From the NCBI GenBank assembly GCA_902478605.1, contig CABSLQ010000030.1, positions 1 through 37,763 of the forward strand: a stretch of 37,763 nt of DNA, written 5' to 3'. Under the pieces are notes generated by a model that saw only the letters and a program-made list of their open reading frames with translations, was not told the origin of the DNA and ran no database searches. Below, piece by piece: positions 1 to 6,984 of this stretch (positions within the stretch are counted from its first letter, which is position 1; each line of letters starts with the position of its first letter). This DNA is from an uncultured Oscillospiraceae bacterium (GTDB lineage Bacteria > Bacillota > Clostridia > Oscillospirales > Acutalibacteraceae). The translations under genes were made by a program, and so were the position numbers.

Positions 1-42
1 TTCATTCATGCCAGAACCTGCAAACCTTTTTGCGCAAAACTC

Positions 43-71
43 TTGACACTACCTTGTGGTGCGGTTATGTA
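43..71 (+). promoter_or_regulatory. possible sigma-A promoter
   Basis: TTGACA (43-48), 17-bp spacer, TATGTA (66-71). The -35 is perfect and the -10 is weak. ACC and GGT arms inside the spacer region loosely recall MerR-type operators, but the dyad is poor. Confidence 0.3.
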
Positions 72-160
72 TTGAGCGGTTGCCAGCCGCTTATGTGTGA
101 CTCCCCACATGGCTTCTTTGAATGCACCGTAAGGTTACACATTTCCGGAGAGTAAAGCGA

Positions 161-196
161 AACCGGGGGCCGTCAGTTCGACGGCCCCCGGTTTTT
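161..196 (+). terminator. intrinsic terminator
   Basis: A perfect 14-bp GC-rich stem (161-174 with 180-193) and a 5-nt loop run straight into a T-tract on the plus strand. On the minus strand the tail is only TTTCGCTTT, so it may also stop the convergent E2-like gene, less efficiently. Confidence 0.8.
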
Positions 197-210
197 ATCC
201 AGCGGTATTT

Positions 211-1098
211 TTATATCCAGGTATCCTCGGGCAACTCGGCAGGCGGCTGCTCAAGCAGTTCGGGCTTTTTCAGCAGACGCTTCATCGAGCGAATGGATTC
301 CGCAAAATAATACCCGTCGCAAATCCGTTCATCCAGGGAAAACCGCAGGCGGATGACCCGTTTTTCCGTCACTGTGCCGTCTGCATTTTTCTCCAGGATC
401 GTTTCCTTTTTACCCATGGCCATGAAGAGCGACGTAGTACCAAGATCGTAAATATGATGGTAAACTGGACCAATGCCCAGCGACCCCACATCGGTGACAA
501 AAATCGAGGTGTGGAATGGGCTCAGCCGGTTGATCGCCTTAGGCATGAGACCCCAGTGATCCAGCACGTTGACCAGATTGACAATACTGCGAATCAGCCA
601 TGCGGGACAATGGTTGAGCAGGCGTGCCATCATATCGGTGTCATTTTCCACCGAGGCGTCCAGCACCTCATGCTCAATGGCATCGTTAATCTTCCGATAC
701 ACGTCATATAGGGTATCCTCACCGGAAAATTCCGGCTTAATGGTGGTTTCCTCTGCATCACGGTTGAGTCCCCGTTTGACAGACATCGAGACCGTCAGCA
801 TGTTGCGGGCGAAAATTTTGCCGGCGATGACAAACCGGTTAAGCCAAGGACGCAAAGTGATCATCCGCACCGCCGCAGCGATAAACAAATGAAAAGTGGA
901 GAATCCGGTCAGATTTTCTTCTTTGCGCTTCTGGCGCACGTATTTTTCCAGATTTTCAATTTCAATGACCTCATCGAACAGGATAATGCTGTCCGACCGC
1001 CGCTTCATAATATGCGGCATAACGCCGAAAAACGCCGGTGTATGGCGCAGCCGCTGCCCGTCGTAGCGGTCGCCCAGTCTACGTCTGCCTGCTGGCAT
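211..1098 (-). CDS. 2-oxoacid dehydrogenase E2-like acyltransferase domain protein, catalytic His replaced
   Basis: The 295-residue protein has the fold signature of the chloramphenicol acetyltransferase/E2 catalytic superfamily: an internal strand-helix region ending in a DxxxxDG signature near the C-terminus. There is no lipoyl domain and no E1/E3-binding domain, and no pyruvate dehydrogenase genes are near, so it is not a normal dehydrogenase subunit. The E2 active-site motif DHRxxDG reads DERICDG at residues 256-262: the catalytic histidine is glutamate (E257) while the structural Asp-Gly is kept. A different acyl transfer chemistry or a binding-only role is inferred. The ATG at 1098 is preceded by GGAGGAGG at good spacing. 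It is the second gene of a unit with the PH-domain gene, 83 bp upstream of its start. The substrate is unknown. Confidence 0.75.
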   Translation of the reverse strand: MPAGRRRLGDRYDGQRLRHTPAFFGVMPHIMKRRSDSIILFDEVIEIENLEKYVRQKRKEENLTGFSTFHLFIAAAVRMITLRPWLNRFVIAGKIFARNMLTVSMSVKRGLNRDAEETTIKPEFSGEDTLYDVYRKINDAIEHEVLDASVENDTDMMARLLNHCPAWLIRSIVNLVNVLDHWGLMPKAINRLSPFHTSIFVTDVGSLGIGPVYHHIYDLGTTSLFMAMGKKETILEKNADGTVTEKRVIRLRFSLDERICDGYYFAESIRSMKRLLKKPELLEQPPAELPEDTWI

Positions 1099-1181
1099 CC
1101 GTTCTCCTCCTCCCGGATTGTCCAGCCGCAGACAATCCGCCTCTCATTATACGCGAAATTCCGCTTATACGCAAGCGGTTC

Positions 1182-1640
1182 TTACGGCTCCTCCGTATCC
1201 GCAGAACCGAATTGATGATACTCCTCGTCGCAGCCTTCGGACTCCGTATCCATGAATTCCCCCGCACGGAACCGCATACGGATGCGCTCCTTCTCCACTT
1301 GTTCGTCGAGCAGCTCCTTAAATTCCCGCACATTGCGGATATTTTTAATGACAAGCTCCGGAATGCTGTGATCCGAAGAGGCCACCGCAATGCTGCCCAG
1401 ACGGAAAAGCTTCTGCCAGAGCGTCCTCTTCAGAGAGGTATCCTTGATACGGTACAGCAGGATATCGTCCTCCACAGTAGTAAAAAGCCCTGCGCTGACG
1501 GTCAGCTTTTTAGGCCGGAGCGTATACGTGGTAAAGGTGAAGGGGAGACCGAAAAAAAGCAGACGCTTGCGCTCGCGCACTTCAAAATCCTCTTGCTCTT
1601 CGTCAGCGGCACCGACGCCGATTCTGTTCTCCTCTGCCAT
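1182..1640 (-). CDS. bacterial PH-domain (bPH2/YdbT-like) protein
   Basis: 152 residues. After an acidic N-terminus (about 1-22) comes a beta-rich core in which a short hydrophobic strand, a TTYTLRPKKLTVSAG-like turn and an LLYRIKDTSL strand match the DUF304/bPH2 type of bacterial pleckstrin-homology domain. The C-terminal third is a charged helix (FKELLDEQVEKER) and an acidic tail. No membrane segment precedes the domain, unlike many YdbS/YdbT proteins, so it is probably cytosolic or an adaptor. The ATG at 1640 has GAGG about nine bases upstream. A clear sigma-A promoter lies upstream at 1694-1721 and the gene is followed by the E2-like gene, suggesting a two-gene operon. The function of this family is not defined. 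Confidence 0.7.
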   Translation of the reverse strand: MAEENRIGVGAADEEQEDFEVRERKRLLFFGLPFTFTTYTLRPKKLTVSAGLFTTVEDDILLYRIKDTSLKRTLWQKLFRLGSIAVASSDHSIPELVIKNIRNVREFKELLDEQVEKERIRMRFRAGEFMDTESEGCDEEYHQFGSADTEEP

Positions 1641-1693
1641 TTGAACAACCTCATTTCCCCATCGGCAAAATCATAAAGCCGGCGGATAAACTT

Positions 1694-1721
1694 ATTATAC
1701 CATACTAGGAAACGCTGTCAA
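1694..1721 (-). promoter_or_regulatory. sigma-A promoter of PH-domain/E2-like operon
   Basis: On the minus strand, TTGACA (1721-1716), 16-bp spacer, TATAAT (1699-1694). Both boxes are perfect. It lies about 55 bp upstream of the PH-domain start codon. Confidence 0.8.
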
Positions 1722-1880
1722 TAAGAGGTGCATACTACACGCGTAAAGCTAAAAAAATATCCTGGTGTGAACGTATATGTAAAAAAGAAAATGCCGTTTT
1801 AAAGGAAACCATACCGATCGATAAACAGGGGCGTACTCCTGTTTCTGCCGGATGACGCGCCTGGTCTGCCAACACACGGA

Positions 1881-1915
1881 AACCGCCCGGTACGGCCATG
1901 CCGTACCGGGCGGTT
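1881..1915 (-). terminator. hairpin downstream of the 42-aa peptide gene
   Basis: A perfect 16-bp stem (1881-1896 with 1900-1915) with a 3-nt loop, 13 bp after the stop codon of the small minus-strand gene. The T-tract is short (TTT) in both directions. Between it and the promoter at 1694-1721 (1722-1880) I see only AT-rich sequence and a weak ACAGG/CCTGT hairpin. Confidence 0.6.
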
Positions 1916-1928
1916 CATTCAGTGGGGA

Positions 1929-2057
1929 TTAGCAGCCGCAGCCGCCGTGGTTGCAGCCGCAGCCGCAATCGTCGTTATCCGCGAGCAACAGGATGATAAT
2001 GAAGAACAGAATCCAGGTGCAGTCGTTGCCGCCGAACAGATTTCTCAAACAACACAT
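1929..2057 (-). CDS. 42-residue Cys/Gly-rich membrane peptide
   Basis: The small gene encodes an N-terminal CC pair, a short LFGGNDCTW stretch, one hydrophobic segment (about residues 15-26, ILFFIIILLLA), then DNDDCGCGC and HGGCGC to the stop: eight cysteines in 42 residues. GGAGG sits nine bases before the ATG and a hairpin follows the stop, so it is a complete monocistronic gene. Small one-helix Gly/Cys-rich proteins of this build (YjcZ-like and related) are common in spore formers and are often spore-associated. A sigma-K-like promoter upstream fits that. The Cys clusters could bind metal or crosslink; this is inference. No named family was recognised with certainty. Confidence 0.7.
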   Translation of the reverse strand: MCCLRNLFGGNDCTWILFFIIILLLADNDDCGCGCNHGGCGC

Positions 2058-2089
2058 ATCTTGCCGCCTCCTTTCATCGCTTACACCCC

Positions 2090-2117
2090 ATAGTATGTTG
2101 CCGCAACGACAGGGGTT
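2090..2117 (-). promoter_or_regulatory. sigma-K-like sporulation promoter
   Basis: On the minus strand, AACC (2117-2114), 16-bp spacer, CATACTAT (2097-2090). This approximates the mother-cell sigma-K pattern (-35 AC, -10 CATAnnnTA). It lies about 25 bp upstream of the ribosome site of the 42-residue Cys-rich peptide. No sigma-A promoter is evident there. Confidence 0.35.
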
Positions 2118-2268
2118 CCCCTTTTCTTACCGTGCGGGAAACGTATAAACCCGCTGCCCTCCTCATATTTTCTACCATAAAATAGCAAGAATCCGAAACC
2201 GATAGATTCCGCGAGAAAATCCGCGATAATGCGATTTATTTTCATCACACGCAGTTTTTTAAAAGCAG
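2118..2268. other. AT-rich intergenic spacer before ctsR
   Basis: No gene is seen. The stretch separates the divergent Cys-rich peptide gene and the ctsR operon and is clearly richer in A/T than the rest of the window. Apart from the regulatory sites described on either side, no structure was recognised. Confidence 0.5.
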
Positions 2269-2301
2269 TTTGACTTTTGTTGACTTTGACTTTCTTTGAT
2301 T
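2269..2301 (-). promoter_or_regulatory. two tandem CtsR boxes (reverse orientation)
   Basis: Box A (2269-2285) reads TTTGACT-TTT-GTTGACT and box B (2285-2301) reads TTTGACT-TTC-TTTGATT. Each is the reverse complement of the CtsR heptad pair RGTCAAA-N3-RGTCAAA with one or two mismatches. They share base 2285, so they are phased by 16 bp. Box B covers the -35 element of the ctsR promoter. Confidence 0.75.
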
Positions 2302-2313
2302 TTTGCGTATACT
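2286..2313 (+). promoter_or_regulatory. sigma-A promoter of the ctsR-mcsA-mcsB-clpC operon
   Basis: TTGACT (2286-2291), 16-bp spacer, TATACT (2308-2313). Transcription should start near 2320, so CtsR boxes lie over the -35 and over the start site, a typical repressor layout. Confidence 0.75.
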
Positions 2314-2321
2314 GGTTTATA

Positions 2322-2338
2322 GGTCAAATAAGGTCAAA
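2322..2338 (+). promoter_or_regulatory. CtsR operator, consensus
   Basis: GGTCAAATAAGGTCAAA is a perfect heptad direct repeat with 3-bp spacing, the classical CtsR box, placed just downstream of the -10 and about 20 bp before the ctsR start codon. It indicates autoregulation by CtsR. Confidence 0.9.
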
Positions 2339-2357
2339 CAATTGGAGGATGAGAACC

Positions 2358-2816
2358 GTGTGCATAAGCGACGCCATCGCGGCCTATATTCTGAGTGTCA
2401 TGGATCACGCGGAGGATGGTACGGCGGAACTGCAGCGCAATGTGCTTGCCGAGCAGCTCGGCTGTGTTCCCAGTCAGATCAATTACGTGTTGACCTCCCG
2501 TTTTACACCGGAAAACGGCTATATGGTGGAAAGCCGGCGCGGCGGCGGCGGATATATCCGCATTCGGCGCATCAAATACCAGACGCGTGCCGGTCAGTTG
2601 ATGCATATCATCAACGCCGTGGGCGACTCGATCACGCAGGGGGCCGCCCAGGCCATTCTGGAAAATTTGGTCGCCGCCGGTTGCCTGCCGTCCGATCAGG
2701 CACGCCTGATTGCGGCGGCCGTATCGGACAAGGCGTACCACGAGGTTCCCGCTGCCTGCCGGGATCGCCTGCGTGCCGCCCTGCTCAAGCAAACACTGGC
2801 CGCGGCCATTTCTTAG
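2358..2816 (+). CDS. ctsR: CtsR, transcriptional repressor of class III heat-shock genes
   Basis: 152 residues. The N-terminal winged helix-turn-helix begins MCISDAIAAYIL, as in CtsR proteins. The tetraglycine beta-wing with its preceding arginine is present (R61, G62-G65, RGGGGYIRI); in the family this loop is the heat sensor and the arginine contacts DNA and is a McsB target. The C-terminal half is the helical dimerisation domain. I chose GTG 2358 because GGAGG (2344-2348) is nine bases upstream; the in-frame ATG at 2349 touches the ribosome site. The gene opens an operon with mcsA (19 bp downstream), mcsB and clpC, and its own operators lie at 2269-2338. Heat or thiol stress should relieve repression, and ClpC with a protease then removes CtsR. 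Confidence 0.95.
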   Translation: MCISDAIAAYILSVMDHAEDGTAELQRNVLAEQLGCVPSQINYVLTSRFTPENGYMVESRRGGGGYIRIRRIKYQTRAGQLMHIINAVGDSITQGAAQAILENLVAAGCLPSDQARLIAAAVSDKAYHEVPAACRDRLRAALLKQTLAAAIS

Positions 2817-2835
2817 GATAAAGGAGGATATCGGT

Positions 2836-3342
2836 ATGACCTGTCAAAGCTGCGGGAAGAATCCCGCCACCACCCACGTCAAAAAGACCATCAACGGAAA
2901 AACGACCGAGCTGCACCTGTGCGCCGCCTGTGCGGCTAAGCAGGGACTGAATACCGTGTGGAACGGGCTGGGGCTGGACCTCGGAAACTTCTGGGGAAGT
3001 CTGTTTGCCGAGCCGGCGGCACGTGAGCAGGGGGATACGGTGCGCTGCGCCTGCTGCGGCAGCAGCTTCGCGGACATCGCCCGCAGCGGCAAGGCCGGAT
3101 GCCCGGCCTGCTACACCACCTTTTACGATCGGCTGCTACCCTCCATCCGCCGCATCCACGGCAAAACCCGCCATACGGGAAAGATGCCCGCTGCCGCCGG
3201 GCAGGAGGCACGTCGGGAGAAGGAACTTGAACAGCTGAAAAAACAGCTGGCCGAAAGCATTGCCAACCAGGAATATGAAAAATGCGCCGAGCTGCGCGAC
3301 AGCATCCGCGCACTGGAGGAAGGTGAGCGCCATGACGGATAA
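2836..3342 (+). CDS. mcsA: McsA, zinc-binding activator of the McsB arginine kinase
   Basis: 168 residues with four CxxC-type metal ligand pairs: C3/C6 and C29/C32 in the N-terminal treble-clef, and C71/C74 and C89/C92 in the second zinc module. A C-terminal UVR domain (EKELEQLKKQLAESI... to ALEEG, about 131-165) mediates interaction with McsB/ClpC in the family. AAGGAGG lies eight bases before the ATG. The last 11 bases overlap mcsB, suggesting translational coupling. McsA binds CtsR and stimulates McsB, and its cysteines act as thiol/metal stress sensors. All expected ligands are present. Confidence 0.95.
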   Translation: MTCQSCGKNPATTHVKKTINGKTTELHLCAACAAKQGLNTVWNGLGLDLGNFWGSLFAEPAAREQGDTVRCACCGSSFADIARSGKAGCPACYTTFYDRLLPSIRRIHGKTRHTGKMPAAAGQEARREKELEQLKKQLAESIANQEYEKCAELRDSIRALEEGERHDG

Positions 3343-4348
3343 GTGGTATCAGCACAGCGGCCCGGAAGGGGATGTGGTTATCAGCACCCGTATTCGGCTG
3401 GCGCGCAACATTGAAAAGTTTCCCTTTCCCGCCAGCATGACCCCCGAACAGCGGACACAGGTGGAAGAAATTTTCGCCGGCGCCCTGCAGCGCACCGACG
3501 ACACGCTGCACTTCCGCGATATGCAGGAGGTCAGCCCGCTGGAAGCGCAGTCGATGGTGGAGCGCCATCTCATCAGCCCGGAATTCGCCGCCTGTACGCC
3601 GGGCAGCGGTTTGTTTGTCAACGACGAGGAAAGCGTCAGCATCTTAATAAACGAAGAGGATCACATGCGCCTGCAGGTGATGCGCGCCGGGCTCGACCTG
3701 GACGGCGCCTATGCGGCGGCGGATGAACTGGATACCCGGCTGGATACGGCGCTGCATTTCGCCTTTGACGACCGGCTGGGCTATCTGACCCAATGCCCAA
3801 CCAATCTGGGCACCGGCATGCGGGCCTCCCTGATGCTGCATCTGCCTGCCCTGCAGGAGCGCGGCATGCTGCCGCAGCTGGCCAACACCGTTTCCAAGCT
3901 GGGGCTGACCATCCGGGGCCTGTACGGCGAGGGCAGCAAGCCGGAAGGCGCCATCTATCAGCTGTCCAACCAGGTCACCCTCGGCATATCGGAGCAGGCG
4001 GCGATCGAAAACCTCAAGGGCATCGCCGCCCAGATCATCCGGGAGGAACGCGCAGCACGCGAACAGTTCCAGCAGAACCCGCATTATGAGGATCGCGTCT
4101 GGCGCTCCCTCGGCCTGCTGCGCACGGCGCGGCTGCTCTCGCAGGATGAATTCATGAAACTTATTTCCAACGTGCGCGTCGGTATTGCGACCGGCACGCT
4201 GGAAGGGATTTCCCTCGACCTTGTCGGCGAGCTCATCAGCGATGCGCAGCCGGCCACCATCATGATGCGGGCGGGGGAGGAGATGGAGCCCTCCCGCCGG
4301 GATGCCCTGCGCGCGCGCATGGTGCGCGAACGTCTGCCTGCCATTTAA
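3332..4348 (+). CDS. mcsB: McsB, protein-arginine kinase
   Basis: 338 residues, a phosphagen-kinase-type catalytic domain. Visible hallmarks are ISTRIRLARNI (about 17-27), the VNDEESVSILINEEDHMR acidic loop that positions the guanidinium group, the LTQCPTNLGTGMRAS nucleotide-binding segment, and the RGLYGEGSKPEG loop. The C-terminal RDALRA (323-328) is the allosteric phosphoarginine-binding motif RDxxRA of McsB. The enzyme phosphorylates arginines on CtsR and on misfolded proteins, marking them for ClpC-ClpP. The start codon ATG 3332 lies inside mcsA and a GGAGG-type site precedes it. clpC begins 18 bp after the stop. Confidence 0.96.
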   Translation: MTDKWYQHSGPEGDVVISTRIRLARNIEKFPFPASMTPEQRTQVEEIFAGALQRTDDTLHFRDMQEVSPLEAQSMVERHLISPEFAACTPGSGLFVNDEESVSILINEEDHMRLQVMRAGLDLDGAYAAADELDTRLDTALHFAFDDRLGYLTQCPTNLGTGMRASLMLHLPALQERGMLPQLANTVSKLGLTIRGLYGEGSKPEGAIYQLSNQVTLGISEQAAIENLKGIAAQIIREERAAREQFQQNPHYEDRVWRSLGLLRTARLLSQDEFMKLISNVRVGIATGTLEGISLDLVGELISDAQPATIMMRAGEEMEPSRRDALRARMVRERLPAI

Positions 4349-4366
4349 TGAGAAAGGGGACTGTTT

Positions 4367-6829
4367 ATGTACCGATTCAAAGGCTTTACCGAAAAAGCAA
4401 ACAACGCCCTCAACCTGTCGATTGAAGCGGCCCAGGAGTTGGGGCATACCTACATCGGCACCGAGCACATCGTGCTCGGCCTGCTGCGTGAGGGAACGGG
4501 CGTGGCCGCCTCGGTGCTTGGCGCCCGCGGCGTCACCGCCGCCCAATATGAGGAAAAGATCATCGAAGTGGAGTCCAGCGGCGAATACAGCCGCCTGACC
4601 CCCGAGGATTTCACCCCGCGTGCCAAAACCGCAATGGAGGTCGCCATGACCGAAGCGGCGGTGATGCAGCACGGCTATGTCGGGACCGAGCACATTCTCA
4701 TGGCGGTGCTGCGGGACGAAAGCAGCGTGGCCGTCCGGCTGATTATCGCCCTGGGCGCGCGGCCGGACGAACTGTTCGCCGATATTGCCAAAGCGATCGG
4801 CGCCGCGGCGTCACCGGCCATGGCCGGGCCGGAACACGCGGGCAAAGCGCCGGCCGCCAAGGGCGGCAAAACCCCCACCCTCGATCAATTCGGGCGGGAT
4901 TTGACCAAGCTGGCGAAAGAAGGCAAGATCGATCCGGTCATCGGCCGGACCAACGAAATCGAACGGGTGATTCAGATCCTGTCCCGCCGCACCAAGAACA
5001 ATCCCTGTCTCATCGGCGAACCCGGCGTGGGCAAAACCGCCATCGCCGAAGGGCTGGCCCAGAAAATCGCGGCGGACGAGGTGCCCGAGCTGCTGCGCGG
5101 CAAACGGGTGGTGACGCTGGATCTCACCGGGATGGTCGCGGGCACCAAATACCGCGGCGATTTCGAAGAACGCATTAAAAACGCCATTAACGAGGTTTCC
5201 AAGGCGGGGGACATCATCCTGTTCATCGACGAGCTGCATACCCTCATCGGCGCGGGCGCGGCCGAAGGTGCGGTGGACGCCGCCAACATTCTCAAGCCCT
5301 CGCTCGCCCGGGGCGAACTGCAGGTCATCGGCGCGACCACCATCGAGGAATACCGCAAACACATCGAAAAGGACGCGGCCCTCGAGCGGCGCTTCCAGCC
5401 GGTGATGGTGGGCGAGCCTACGCCCGAAGAAGCGGTGCAGATTCTGCGCGGCCTGCGGGATAAATACGAGGCCCATCACAAGGTGAAAATCACCGACGAG
5501 GCGCTCGAGGCAGCCGTTAACCTGTCGGTGCGGTATATCTCTGACCGCTTTCTGCCCGACAAGGCCATTGATCTGGTGGACGAAGCGGCTTCACGCGTAA
5601 GGCTGAAAGCCTTTACCGCCCCGCCTGACCTGAAAAAGCTGGAGGATGAGGTCAAGCGGCTGGCGGAAGAGAAGAAATCCGCCGTCAATGAGCAGGATTT
5701 CGAGCGCGCCGCCCGGCTGCGCGACGAAGAGAAGGAAAAGAGCGAGCAGCTGGCCGCCAGCAAGGAGCAGTGGCAGGAAAAGAACGCCGGCATCACCGGC
5801 GAGGTCACGGCCAGGGAAATCGCGGAGATCGTCTCGGGCTGGACCGGCGTACCGGTGGTACAGCTCACCGAGGCGGAGGGCCAGCGGCTGCTCAACATGG
5901 AGAACATTCTGCACGAGCGCATTGTGGGCCAGGACGAGGCGGTCACCGCCGTATCCAAGGCGATTCGCCGCGGTCGTGTGGGCCTCAAAGATCCCAAGCG
6001 GCCGATTGGCTCCTTCATCTTCCTAGGCCCCACCGGCGTGGGCAAAACCGAGCTGTGCAAAGCGCTGGCCGAAGCGATGTTCGGCGACGAAAACGCCATG
6101 ATCCGGCTGGATATGTCCGAATATATGGAAAAGCATACCGTCTCCCGCCTGGTCGGTTCGCCCCCGGGCTATGTCGGTTACGACGAGGGGGGACAGCTGA
6201 CCGAGAAGATCCGGCGCAAGCCCTATGCCGTGGTGCTCTTCGATGAGATCGAAAAGGCGCACCCCGACGTGTTCAATATGCTGCTGCAGATTCTGGAGGA
6301 CGGTATCCTGACCGACGCCCAGGGACGGCGGGTGGACTTCAAGAACACCGTCATCATCATGACCTCCAACGTCGGCGCGCGCCGCATCACCGATCACCGG
6401 CAGCTCGGCTTCGGGCAGGGATCGGCCGAGGCGGATGCCCAGGCGAACAGCAAGCAGATGCGCGCTGATGTGATGAGCGAGCTGAAAAAGGCGTTCCGCC
6501 CCGAGTTCCTCAACCGTGTGGATGACATTATCGTCTTCCAGCAGCTCACCGAAGCGGACATTCAGGAGATTGCGCGGCGTATGCTGCGCACGCTGGATAA
6601 GCGTCTCGCCGATATGGATCTGGCCTGTCGCGTGACCGACGCCGCCATCAAGGAGATCGCCGCGGCCGGGTTCGACCCGGTTTACGGAGCGCGTCCGCTG
6701 CGCCGCGCCATCCAGTCGCAAATCGAAGACACCCTTTCCGAACAGCTGCTGGCCGGGCAGTTCCACGCCGGTGACACCATCGTCATCGATGCGGCGGACG
6801 GCCAGTTCACCTTTACCAAACAGGAATAA
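4367..6829 (+). CDS. clpC: ClpC, AAA+ unfoldase of the Clp protease
   Basis: 820 residues, full length for ClpC. Order of domains: double Clp-N repeat (1-145) that docks McsB and substrates with phosphoarginine; D1 AAA module with Walker A GEPGVGKT (217-224) and Walker B ILFIDE; coiled-coil M-domain/UVR-like segment (about 420-465) that distinguishes ClpC from ClpA; D2 module with Walker A GPTGVGKT (554-561); the LGF loop used to contact ClpP (HRQLGFGQG); and a D2-small C-terminal domain. The ribosome site is AAAGGGGA. It is the last gene of the CtsR-controlled operon, followed by a terminator hairpin. It provides ATP-driven unfolding of arginine-phosphorylated proteins. Confidence 0.97.
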   Translation: MYRFKGFTEKANNALNLSIEAAQELGHTYIGTEHIVLGLLREGTGVAASVLGARGVTAAQYEEKIIEVESSGEYSRLTPEDFTPRAKTAMEVAMTEAAVMQHGYVGTEHILMAVLRDESSVAVRLIIALGARPDELFADIAKAIGAAASPAMAGPEHAGKAPAAKGGKTPTLDQFGRDLTKLAKEGKIDPVIGRTNEIERVIQILSRRTKNNPCLIGEPGVGKTAIAEGLAQKIAADEVPELLRGKRVVTLDLTGMVAGTKYRGDFEERIKNAINEVSKAGDIILFIDELHTLIGAGAAEGAVDAANILKPSLARGELQVIGATTIEEYRKHIEKDAALERRFQPVMVGEPTPEEAVQILRGLRDKYEAHHKVKITDEALEAAVNLSVRYISDRFLPDKAIDLVDEAASRVRLKAFTAPPDLKKLEDEVKRLAEEKKSAVNEQDFERAARLRDEEKEKSEQLAASKEQWQEKNAGITGEVTAREIAEIVSGWTGVPVVQLTEAEGQRLLNMENILHERIVGQDEAVTAVSKAIRRGRVGLKDPKRPIGSFIFLGPTGVGKTELCKALAEAMFGDENAMIRLDMSEYMEKHTVSRLVGSPPGYVGYDEGGQLTEKIRRKPYAVVLFDEIEKAHPDVFNMLLQILEDGILTDAQGRRVDFKNTVIIMTSNVGARRITDHRQLGFGQGSAEADAQANSKQMRADVMSELKKAFRPEFLNRVDDIIVFQQLTEADIQEIARRMLRTLDKRLADMDLACRVTDAAIKEIAAAGFDPVYGARPLRRAIQSQIEDTLSEQLLAGQFHAGDTIVIDAADGQFTFTKQE

Positions 6830-6833
6830 GCAG

Positions 6834-6870
6834 AGAGGCGCCTGCCACAAAATTTGTGGCAGGCGCCTCT
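6834..6870 (+). terminator. terminator of the clpC operon
   Basis: A very long perfect inverted repeat (AGAGGCGCCTGCCACA and its complement around AT-rich loop bases) starts 5 bp after the clpC stop. The T-tract is minimal, and the right arm abuts the next promoter's -35. Confidence 0.7.
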
Positions 6871-6898
6871 TGAATGATCGGCTATTATATGGTATTAT
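6870..6898 (+). promoter_or_regulatory. promoter of the ABC exporter operon
   Basis: TTGAAT (6870-6875), 17-bp spacer, TATTAT (6893-6898) with an upstream TGG extended -10. It leaves a leader of about 80 nt before the TTG start at 6985 that contains a weak GCGCATC/GATGTGCGC hairpin. Confidence 0.55.
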
Positions 6899-6984
6899 GT
6901 TAAAATTGAAAAGAAGACGCGCATCGACATGGATGTGCGCTCGTTCCAACCTGAGGCAAGGGCATGGGGAAGGGGTGACCATTC

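Larger units (their letters stand above)
1..210 (+). other. non-coding left edge, possible short RNA
   Basis: No convincing reading frame lies here. A sigma-A-like promoter at 43-71 is followed by about 85 bases that can form two small hairpins (AGCGG with CCGCT near 74-92, ATGTG with CACAT near 93-110) and then a strong intrinsic terminator at 161-196. That is the layout of a roughly 120-nt untranslated RNA, but it could equally be the 3' trailer of a gene outside the window. No known RNA family was recognised. Confidence 0.3.
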
